From positions 12,563,302 through 12,627,301 of the forward strand of contig CP099839.1 in the NCBI GenBank assembly GCA_030062745.1: a stretch of 64,000 bases of DNA, given 5' to 3'. A program made the position numbers and the translations under genes. Below are positions 24,934-36,900 of this stretch, one piece after another (position 1 is the first letter of the stretch; every line of letters starts with the position of its first letter). A model generated the notes under the pieces. It was not told the DNA's origin and made no database searches. It saw only the letters and a program-made list of their open reading frames with translations. Source of the stretch: Capitulum mitella (taxonomy: Eukaryota > Arthropoda > Thecostraca > Pollicipedomorpha > Pollicipedidae).

Positions 24934-27900
24934 CTGAAAGCCGGGCGGAAAACTGCACTCAGCCCGGTACGATAGCACAACAGGCAGAACAAGGCTTTTA
25001 TAATAGAGCAGGAAAGTAGTCGGGACTAAATAGTGATCTTTTTAGAAGGTGCAAACATGAATCTGTAACAAGTCGTACGATGTGCAGCAAACTGGGGAAA
25101 TATTCGTTCCATTTAGAACCACTGTGGGCTGTTACAAATGGCAAAGAAGTTGTTTTCCATAACCAATTTGAGTAAAATCATTTGCATGTTCCAGAGGTTC
25201 TACTGACGTTTGCGTTTACGGTGTCTGAGTCGTCTCCTCCTGTGCCGGCCACGCCGGCGGTTGTAGTGGCTGGCGATCTTCCTGATGATGGCCTTCCGGT
25301 CTCCGGCCGGCACCTTGGCTCCCTCCACTCCCCCGCCGGTGCCGCCGCCGCCGCTGTTGACGGCCCACACTCGGAGGCCGCCCAGCTGCAGGGGACGACC
25401 GTCCGGCCGGAGCGCCACACGCGCCACGCTGCCGTCCGGACGGAGCGCTACGCGCGTCACGCTGCCGCCCGGGCCCAGCGCGGCGCGGGCCACCTCGCCG
25501 TTCGGCCGCAGCACCTCCCGCGCCGCCTTCTCGTCCGCGCTGACGGCGGACGGCGGCTCGGCGGCGCTGCCTCTGGCCGGCCAACCCGGCCGCACCGGCT
25601 CGGCGCGCTTGGCGGAGGGCCACTGTGTTATAGCGTTCGGCCGGCGCGGCGCCGGCAGCGCCATCTTTACCGCTGGCCTCGGAGATGGCAGCGCCACCTG
25701 CGCATCTCCGGGGTGCCGCCCACTCCAAGAGGCGGACGACGCTGATCGGGCTGAGCTGGTACTGTTGGCAGCGACGCTTGACGTGACGAGTACGCGCAGG
25801 CCGGGCCTGTTGTCGGAACTCTGTGACGAGGGGGCGACGAGCGCCGGGCCGGGCTGCAGAGTGCCCACGGTGTACGTGACCGTGTCGCGCCGGTCAAACT
25901 GGTCAGACAGCTTGTATGAGCTCACCTGGAGGAGGCGGGCAGATAATGTCATTCGCAAGTGGCCTTCTGGCCTGCACGTGCGAAGAAATGGTGGGTGGAG
26001 ACAGTTCAAGGCTTTGCTAATGGAAGGTGGTCTGCACAGAATAACATGCCACGAAAAACAAGCCTCATTTGACGCATTTTAAACCGGGGCAAAGATATTC
26101 AAATTAAGACTCTTTACGCATTTGTTTTTTATCTTGCATCGGCTCTTAATTAACCTAAATTCTACAAAAATATGCTAGTTATATACGCATAATCATTGCT
26201 CCACCTCTTTACCTTCAGCGGCCTCAGCCATCAGGGTCCGCCCGCAGCGCAATACCTGATCACAATCAATAAATACTAGTCGAGCTATGCACCGTGACGC
26301 CCTCCCATGACGCCGATTAGTTAGAGCGGGACATGCCGGCGCGTGCCCCGCGCCACCTGCCCGGCGCTGCGGAGGTCCGCTGCGCTCGGCTGTCACTGTC
26401 GATGATCCAGCGGCGTCTGCGGCCCGCGCCGAGGTCGCGTCGGCGCCGACGGCGCCAACATCAACACCACTGACCCTGGCGAGGCGCAGGTCGGCGATAG
26501 GCGGCAGCGCCCTCAGGTCCGGGTAGTGGAAACTGCCCGCAGGGTGGCTCGGCTTGCTGCTGGTGATCTGGCAGATGGGCTCGTGAGGGTCCGACTCCCA
26601 GTTAGGCGCCGTGAAGGTCATGCCCCGGTCCGTGCCGGCGTCCATCGGAAACAGCTGGCCACGCGGAGCACACAAACACGCGATTAGAGGTTCGACTGGC
26701 CACCGTGCCGCTAATTGCTAACGACAGCGATATTTTTCACCTCGTTAGTCACGGCACTTAACGAACGGCCTCGACGGGACGTCAGGAGAGTCAACAGATC
26801 GCGATCGGCTGAGAGCCAGTGACTCAGAGTCTGTCAGTGAGTCAGTGGTATGGAGGCGGCGGTGACCGATGACTCGGCCAGCCCGGAAGATTTTCGCGCG
26901 GCGGCCGCGGCGCCAGCCAGAGGTCGGCCGTCGGCCAGGGCCAGGCCAGCCCTCTCCGCCGTCGGCCAGCACCCGGTCAGCCCTCTCCGTCGGAGCGGCG
27001 CGGTTCGAAGATGCGTCACCTGGCTCGCCCGCCGGGCCGTCATCCGTCATCATAATGGGCTGAGGGATTGACAGCTAGTCTGGAAGCGTGTTTGCGGTGT
27101 GATGAAGAGGCTCGGCGGGCAGGTGTACGCAATGTGGCCCGTCAAAAATGGTTCCAACAAAGGTATGCTGAAATAACAAAATAACATGGCACGTGGTCAA
27201 GCCTCTGTGTTTAGATTAGCGTAACAGGCCGAATAAATATAAGATTAACAAGCATACAACTCGCCATCCCCCTTCCCCAGCCGAACTTATTGTAAGCTCA
27301 TCCAGGAGCCTTATCTGTCTCGATCAAATGGCAAGCCGCTCGGTGCACGTGGAATCCAGCAGCCAGCGCGAAGCTGCAATGAGTCTCCCATTGGCAGTCA
27401 AAGATGCATTTATCGTAACCGGAATGAAACGAATGGTTTGGCTCAGGTGTTTGTAGTCCTTAATCATGCTGTTCAATTACTTTGAGGTCGTTTGACAACA
27501 ATCTTAATCTCGTTTTGCTCTATAATGGCAAGCGGCTGAGACAACATGGTAAACATGCGTTATTGATCCAACTATTGATGATGGGGATTTTGCCCCTGCT
27601 TGTCATTTTGTGGCTGTTTGCACTTTGAGCGATCAAGGTTAAAAGACAGGCGACGCTTTAGTTGTTGACTCCGAGTAAAGCAGTGAACCTAATAAGCTCC
27701 ATTCCCACCACCACAAAGTCAAATTTCAAACCTTCTCCGTCCAGCCGTTGACATACTGCAGAGATTGTCCGGTGACGGTTAACGGGCCGTTACGGCAGGT
27801 TTGATCTTGGTTGCATGTACGCCCAACGTGCGCTGGATTTACCTCGCATGCATTCCTCGGAGAGAAAAGGTCATTGCAACAGAGGCTGTGCGATGCTTAT

Positions 27901-30900
27901 GCCCAAGCACCGACAATGAAAGGTGATACGAGGCGGGGGCGTGCGCCCGAGAACTGCAGGCTAGGCTATGCTCTCTGGGATGCCGTCTCGTCTTACCCAT
28001 TGTTCACAGCGCTAAACAATAAGCTGCCGTTCGTTCGTGGCCTCGTTTCGGCAGGAGCTGGGCACCTTTCGTCGCCCCTCCCTCCGACTGCAGACAGACG
28101 CCCGGGGGGCCGGCGGCCCCGCGCGGCCCCCGAGCGTCGGCTCGTTTGATTCTCGGCCGTCCGCTGAGCGGCGGCGAGGCGCCGTGTCCGGGAACAGAGC
28201 GCTGTCAGAACCGCGCCGACACGGGCCGGGTAGACTAAACCCTGCTCGCGCCGCGTCCAGGCCCCTGTCGGCCGCGGCGGCGGCGGCGGCGGCAGCGGCC
28301 GCGCCACTGACGGCCGCGCCCCTCTTGCCTAAACGGCTATCAACAATAAGAGAGATGTGTTTTTGTTTATCCCGCGGCCTGCGTCACGGTCGCAGTTCGC
28401 TCTGAGTGGGTCTCGCGCTGTTTGTTGAGCCAGCGTCTGCCGGTCTGCACCGTGACGACGTTTCGCCTCCTTCGGCCCACGAGCGACGTCCGCGCCCCGT
28501 CGGCGTCATCATCCTTCTACGATGCAGATGCTTGTTGAGGACGTTGGGGACGGTGCCGGTGATGTTTGTCAGTCTGTGTTTTGTATGTTATACCCCGCTG
28601 ACTATGCACGGTTATGCACTGCCGACCGTGCTCCTGAGTCGTAATATACATACAGCTGTCTTCTCGCCTGATCTCCCGCCCCGGACCCCATGCTGGTCCC
28701 TCCGCCGCCAGCCGCACGGAGTCAGATCGCATCGTGGGCATTGTATCACTGATCATCTAATTCCGGTCACGCACGAAGAGCGGCCACCAGCGTCTGATTG
28801 TTGTTTGTCTATTTGCTTATGGGTTGGGACACATAGCCTCTTGGACTCAGCCTCTTGAAGGTGTCTGAAGTCTTGTGTGTTGTGTCAAGCCTTGTGTTTC
28901 GTCAGGCGTCAGTCAGTCGTCTGCGTCTACCTCTCCTGGGCCACAAACTCGCGGCCAGTAGCACCTTCTGTGTACCTGCACGTCCACAGAGTCGGTCCAT
29001 CGGCCGCCGTCGCAGAGGTCGACGCTGTCGATTCCGATGAACCAGTCCGGCGACGGCACCATCTTCGACATCAGCGAAACCTGTAAACGAAAACGAATGA
29101 CGTCAGCCACTTTGATTCGAATACAGGCGCAAAAGGGACTAGAGGCATTTGCCTAGCTCCCTTCGGAGAGCTTCTTTTTCTTCCGTGAAGTAACGAAGAT
29201 GAGAGAGGCTTGAATAAGGACGAGGCATTTGCCATCGCGTCTCCGTCGCGTGCTTACCTGCCACCGACCGAGAGGATATTGCAGCGATGGTACACTTGCC
29301 TGTGGGATGAGATGCCGGCTCCAAACATGGGTTTAATAGCGCACACGAACTGTGGCTGAAAATTGACGTGGTGCAGCGTGCGCTTTTGTAGCACAACTTT
29401 ATCGTTTTACACCAGACTGCTCTCAGGCTCTCAGGACTATGAGATCGAGGTTCAAGGACTTAGACGAATAAGCATGGCTTCAGTGCACTTGCATTCCTGC
29501 TTCAATCAATTATTTACAGCCAAACCTCTCATTCGCAGGACGCCCAAGGCTATCTCTGACTTTGGGCCGAAGAGCTCAAGACACGCCCGTCTTCATACTG
29601 AGCCGGTATCTGTCGGTTCATAAGGCATTCTCCACTTTGCACGCACACTCCTTTTCCCAATAGTAATATCTTAATCGTGTTTCAAGTGAATGAAAGCCAT
29701 AAACCTTAGATAGAACCAGAAATGTTCCACAAGCTGGAAGGTATATCAGACTGCACTCTGGATCGGTGATGCATCTGATGTCCAGCAGAGAGACAGACAA
29801 CTAGTGTTGTGGACACGCTGACATCCCGCGTCAGCAGAGGACAGGCGGACATCTCACGTCAGCAGCGGACAGGCGGACATCGCACGTCAGCAGCGGACAG
29901 GCGGACATCCCGCGTCCGCCTCTGACAGGCGGGCGTGTCACGCCTGCAGCGGACTCTGGATCGGTGACGTATGCAGAGGAGATTGTCGCCCTGGCACTCG
30001 CCGTAACTGAGCGGCGTGTGTGCCCGGACACGCCCGCCAGTGTGTACCATTACACGGTCTGCTCCGCTGACAGCCAGTCTCAACACAGTAAAGGATGAGC
30101 CGCGGGCGCCGAGATGACGACCTTGACAGTCGGCGCCAACGTTCGCCGAAATCTCCACTTGTCAGTCGGTATCACGCTGCTGCGAACTCAACGACAGCTG
30201 GTAGCCTAGCAACACCGACGGACTTATATTTCGTCAATCACTCACCGATGAGCATCGCAGCTAAGTCACACAACCTGCGACTAAACACGTCGAGTGATCA
30301 CTAACGCCAATCGCTGTTTACCCTGCGTCGAAGGGGTTCAGCTCACCTGGGAGTGGGCTCCGTCGACAAAGAGTCGCGCATGCGCACTGCCCTCGCCCTG
30401 TTTGACGGGCGGCGCGGTGAACTGGTCCAGAAGGCCGTTGTGCCCCTGGGCGATCAGCTCCAGGCCTGCCGAGCTGCCGTGTTCCGTGAACTCGCGGACG
30501 GCTTCGGAAGCCAGTTCGCCGAGCCGGAACAGCACCCGGCTGTTGTTGTGGGTCATACCTGGGGCACAGGTCAGGCTCTGGTCAGACCACGGTCAGCCTG
30601 GGGCGGATCATACCTAGCTCACGGTTACAGTGGGATCAAACCTGGAGCTCGACCGGGCTGGAGTTAGGTCACACCCAGAGTACAGTCAGACTGGGATCAA
30701 ATCATACCAACGCACCGTCAGACTGGATCGGATCGTACCCAGAAAACGTGTCATACTGGCGACATGGCATTCCCAGAGGGGCTATGATCAAAAACTACTC
30801 AGGCTGTGCTCGGGCCCCGTTTCACGCTGGGAATCAGGCTTTGTCTGGGGTATGGGTTAGCTGGGGATCAGGTCTTAGCAAGCGCAGGTCAAAGTGGGAC

Positions 30901-33900
30901 TAGGTTGTACTTGGCGGTGAGTACCGGTCTGGGTCGGCGAGAGATCTCGGGCGAGGATCAGACAGGATCCGATCGCGCCTGATTCACGGAGCAGTGTGGG
31001 TAAGTCAGCTGGAGATGCACTCTGCAGGGATTGCGACGTTCCGAAACGGGGAACAGGGAGGAACGTTTTCTGAGCGCCGACCTGACGACTTCCGAAAATC
31101 ACGGGGGTCTGAGTACGATTTCAGACCGCTGCTTTCCCGTCAATGGCAAAGGCCTAATTACGTGTGAGGCCGATGCCGAGTGAATGTTACTGCGGATAGA
31201 AAAAAATAAAAATAAAGTTTTTTGTTTCTGGTTTCTGGAGGCTAATAAGTTCGCAACCACTGAGGCCCAAATCATGGAATTTCCGCCAGAAAAGATAACC
31301 CAAATTCTTCAGTGTTATTTAGCTGCATTTGCCATGCGCTAATCTTCTTCACAAATCTTCTTCACAAATCTTCCTTTTACACAACCGTTCCGAGAGTAAT
31401 GTTTTTACTCTTAGGCCTATTTTTCCATGTGTGTTTGAACAATTCATTATTAGCCGCGAACAATATTAACAGTGCGTTTAAACGGGTGGCGTTTGAAATT
31501 GAAATTCTTTGGATGCAGAACACTGAAATAGATCGATAAGCATGGTCTTGCACTGCGAAATACGTAATGAGAAAGTAATAAGGCAAACAGCAAGGAAGCA
31601 GGCCTCGCTGGTCATACGTCTCACAGTGCGTCTAACCGATGCTAAAATATGCCAAAAATGAGGAGTTTGGAGCTCTGGTGACCCTCTCCTTCCTCTCTCC
31701 AACCCCTACAGGATTTGGAATCATTTTTTCTACCCACCAACTATTATCAGGTGGCCAGGAGTGCTCCCGACCCAATCCACCACGACTCAAAAGCCATGGT
31801 ACAAGTCATCTCGCCATCAAAGGCCAAGCCCTGTCTGTGGTATCCAACGGCCGTTCGCTCCGCGCAGAGATAGATCCAGATCGTGACACAGCCTGCACGG
31901 TCTGTACCCGCCTTCCGCCACGCCCACCACCGCGGACTTTTAGCAGCCGCACACAGGCAGATAACTCTCTGTTATCTCGAATCAAAAGTTGCGATGCCGC
32001 GCGAGAGTAGGCAGTATTTTACCGGCGGCAGCGCCGTATCACCCTGTCGGCAGACGAGCTCACAAAGAGGTCCATCGCCACCTCCGACGGCAGATCGGAC
32101 ACCATCGCCCGGCACGGGGTGTCGGCTTTCCACCAGCCGGCAGCAGAGCCGGTCCGCGGTGACTCAGCATCCCATCAGGGGTCGGCGTTTGTTAGCCGAT
32201 ACGCGGCCGGCCGGCGGAGCCGTCAAGTCGCCCCGGGTGACAGCTGGCCTCGCCGTCAGACTGTTGCAGGGGACTGTCGGCTGTTCATTTGTCTCCCGCC
32301 GCTTGTCGGAACGGCAACAAGACAATCGGTCGTGATGAGAATGCAAACTCACTGGTGTTTAGCGAAGCACTTTTGACCAGAAGTAAACATTCATTGTATG
32401 GTAATGAACAACGAGCAGCAACCTCCTGAAGTGTTTTAAGCGCATACATGTCGAGTGACAGTTTCAAACGACGACAAAGCGAGAAAAAGTGTCGTATAAA
32501 TCAAGCTCCGAAACGGAGTTTATTTCCAAACGTGCCAACATCTGTAAAACGTGTTGCATGGATGAACTCTTACATTTATACAGGTGCTGAAAAATGGTCA
32601 TTTTTAAAACGCATTAGGTACTCACAGCTTCAGCTTTAGACCTCATTAGGACGGAGCTGCTAATTGCTTTCCAGCTCTTGAGAATGTAACCAGTACAAAA
32701 TGTCGCCCGGGATTATATTGGCTAATTTGTTGATCGATACGTGAGTCGACAAAGAAGCGAGGGAAGTTCGTTAGGCGTGGATGTGTACCAACGCCCGTGC
32801 TTACGGTGCTTATAATACATGTAAATGCGTTTACCCTAGACTGTGCAGGGTAAAGGAAACAGTCGTGCTGAAAAGGGAAACAACTATCCAGTGCTTTGAC
32901 AACGCGGAGGTTTCGAGTAACTGCGCTCTCCGGATTCGTGGCGAATTGGTAGGCAGGCTGAGACGTCCCTCCGCACGCCAGGCCGCCCCGAGGTATACAA
33001 GCACGGATGATAACAAAGGTGAAACCATACCCTTTCATTTCGCCTTTGACAGAAGAATGCCTTTGTCGATATGCACACCTGGAGAAGCTGCCCCAAGCTT
33101 CCTGTTATTGTTTGCGGTCGAAAGAGTGCAATGCCTCAAACGGCAGGAGCCGAAAACGGAAACATGAAACGGTCATTTTGGCAATCGGTCGCGCCGGCTA
33201 GACCGCAAACCCTTTGCAAAAATAAACAGTCTGCGACGCCCACACCACGCTCTTTGAAGACTACTCTTGATGCGCCACCCGGCGGCAGCCAATGGTTTGG
33301 CTGTTTACCGGACGGCAGAGAAGCTAATAGCCCGTCTCTGTTTGACCTTCCGCGGAGGTAAGAGCTGGACAGTGTCCGCCCACACAGCGCCGTAAGCAAA
33401 CCGCCGCCGCCCGAACGGCAACGCCCAGTGACCCAACCGGGGCGGCCGGGTCTCCGGCGGCGGTGAACGTTTCGCTCTGTGATCTGCCGCCGCGCTGCCG
33501 GCCCGGAGCCCGGCGTGACTCGCCGCCCCCTCGCCCGCCCACCGGCCACGTCCCGCCGAGAGCGTCCACGTCCGTCGGACGCGGTCACGTCCGCGGGACG
33601 GCCGACCGGACCGCCGCCGAAGGTCACTGCAATCAAATTCGGCGGCGACCGAGCCCGGCCGGAGAAGCGGCCTGACTGGCAGCTTTGCAAGCCGGCCCGC
33701 CGAGATGGCGGCGCTCTTCCGGGTGGCGCGCGCCGCGGCCGACGGCAATTGTCTGGAGCGGCGGGCGAGGCGCGCAGCTGTGAGCCCACTGAATGGTGCA
33801 CGAACGCCGGCTGTTGATTGTGCACGCCGTGGAGTTCACTGTGCACACCTGCTATGCAAGCTGCATGGAATTTATACAGTGAGGCTGCACCGCGAGGTGC

Positions 33901-36900
33901 GAGAAGATAATTATGGAGCATTCAGAAACACAAAGCGGTGGGTTTTCGTGACCTCACCGGGTCTGGGGCGATGAATGAAAGAAACCAACGCCGCAGTCCG
34001 AGGCACTCGCTAAAACACTTGCTGTTTCGTAAGGCAATTTGAAAGCGTGATCAAGGAAATGGAAATGAAAAATGCCCCAGAGCATACCATGTTCCTGCTT
34101 ATGCCTCCCTGCAGATGGTAGTGACGTTGTTGCGCAAATTAGAGCTTCTGGGAAAAGATGAGCCGATGAAAAGACAAAAAAGATGGTCTGGGAAAAGATT
34201 AAAAGATGAACTGCACAGAAGTCCGTTTTGCTTGGTAACAAGCGATTTCTTTCCTTTCATGTGACTGGAGAAGGATGGGCGTATGATGTTGTCAATCACT
34301 CACGTTTATGTAACAAGCTCCCAGTGCTAAATGTACAGGATTGATCTTTTCCACTCGAATGAAAACGATGAGTTCTGTTTTGAATGGAGCGTGTTTTTGG
34401 CTCGCCATTAATCCCCATTCAAGTGGGCGGCGTCACAGAATTCGGAGGTGTGCAGAAAGGGGAACGATTGCGGTCTTTGAACGATATTTCGGGGATTCTG
34501 TCAGAGGTCTTACCCATGACGAAGAATGAATCATGACAGTACAACCGGCAGTGCTCAGAAACATCTTGACCAACAAAACAGGAATTCCTCAACGGAACGA
34601 TTACGATAACTTACGATCACGTTTGATCAGCATCATTCATTCACATTATGAATGTCCCGGGCTTTGCTCGCAACTTGTGTTGATGTGTGTATATCAGTGG
34701 TAAAAATCCGTTACGTGTCAGCTATGTTCCCATCTGTGAATATTTCTTATAGCACAACAGACGTGTTAAAGTAAGAGCTGCTGGCCAGCCATCGAGATCA
34801 GAACGCAGATTCTTTTCCTCTGCAGTATACGTTTAACGTTTGATCCCCCATCCCCAAGAAAAGGAAAGTCATTCGGAGAGGAGGTTGTTTTGCGTATGTC
34901 TTCTTGTAACACGATGCTGCAATTCCAAATTCAGTTTATTTTACCCCATAACTGATGTGCATAATGTACAGAGATTTTGCCCCATTGTCATTCGCGTTAC
35001 TCATCGCGTTGCAGGGTTGCTCATCAAGCGAGACATTTCAAACGTCGCGGTGGATCGCATGAACCAAGCCATGTCGGGTCCTTCTCTGCTATTTTGTAAG
35101 TGATCATCCTGGCCATTAAGCTTCACAGCAGAAGTACAGCGTCCGCCAGGGGTAGAAGTAAAGTGTCCGCCAGGCCAGCGTCAATGCCTGTTCATCGCGG
35201 AGCATGAACTTGTCAGCCAGACCCGCCGGTGACGCCAGCTCTGCCAACGCTAGCTGAGCCGCCGTCACCAACGATCCTACTACCACCGTACGGCCGTGAG
35301 GTCCCACGGACTGGTGTCCCCATGTGATTGAACCACATCAGATTAGAGCGCTGCATGGAGGACATGTGCTCAACATATGTAGGCTTTTCCCTCCCCTGGA
35401 GCTTTCTGGGCTCTTCAGCTCCTGCATGAGGTGGGCTTCCGGAGACCAGGCCAGAACAGACGTATATGGTGCGATCTCGTCAACAGCGGAAGCCAGCACG
35501 TAGGATGAGCAGAAGCTTTGCGTTGAGCTTGACTGCCATCCGTGCAACATCTGAGTAAACAAAATGCATGTGTGGCGAATGGTACTGCATTTTCCTCAAC
35601 ATGCAGCAGCCTGCGACGATAAAAACGTGAACATCTCGCCAACCGCTGGTTGGCATTGCAATATATAGTTGGGCAATGTCTTTATGTTCGCTATCGTTGG
35701 GTCGGCATATGTATACTATGAACCTTAATAATAGAAAAAACTGCATGTGTTTTTTGCCCAAAGGGAAAAAACATTTCTACAATGCACTCGCATTTATTGA
35801 AGTGTGTCCTCCACGACAAATCCACGCTCTTTTCCAGACTTGAGTTCTGTTCTCGGAAAAATGGACGCATATTTAGCAGCCATGTACTTTTTTGGTTTCT
35901 CTCTTGATTTCGTAAGTTTCGTTTGATGGGCTCGTTCAGGGTACACATTGAATCACCGACAACAGACATTTAAATGTACTCATTTTGCGACGTTTCATCT
36001 ACCCTCAGACATTTTTAAACAATGTGCATGTGTAGCGAGGTCAAGTGAATACAAGCTTGTTGAATCAGATACAATTTTCAAAACACGTGCTGCGATTGGA
36101 GGCTCTTCTGAATAAAACTTCCCTTTATCACACTAAGACGAAAAAACAAAAGGTCAGTGAGTATTCCCTGGCAGCCTGGCTGCGTGGTTGAGGCCGGCGC
36201 TCCTGACGAATCAGGAACGTTTCCATGGTTTGCGGGCATTTCCTGTTCGATTCGTGAGTCAGGATCACGGTGTTGCCAACCCAGTCTAACCTCGTCAGGG
36301 CTTTCCCATATGCTGTCTTGGTGTGGGCTTGAGGTGCGCCGGACTGGAGATGGCATACCAGTCTCCTCGACGGGTTCCAGTCGTACAGAAAATTCATGTC
36401 TTGCTTGCACATGTACAAACTGGTTTTCAAAACCCATGTTTTCGTCAAGGGCAATAAGGAACGTTAGGAATCAAGGACCATAAAGTAGATCTAAGTAGAT
36501 AATCTTAACAAACTAAACAAAGTCCTAACATATCATGAGCAGAAGATATGCTTGAAAAACACGTTACAAGGTGCTAGATTTAGATACATGACACAGACAC
36601 CCAGTGGTGCTCAGATACTGATCACTGAGCGCTTCAGTCCGTGAACGTTTGTTCTGAAGACATGCCGTTTTATTGCCGATCACTCCGGCGGCCATTTTGT
36701 ACATGAGCCTCTTCTGAGCCCTTCTGGCAGTGTACTTATTCACCCTTAAAAGCTTGCACCGTCGCACTCAAGTTATTCCGGCTACTGGAGGCGTGGATGG
36801 CGCTAATTAAATAACGGCCCCCGGAACTTGGCAGGCCGCCGAGTCTCACATCTCACAGTGCCTCTGGCGGCCGCTCACAGCTCACAGTGCCTCTGGTGGC

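Noticed and set aside
28037..28405. 122-codon plus-strand frame with polyalanine in mspo intron 3
   Set aside because: Begins at GTG, contains a GCG triplet run, and no splice or start context supports it.
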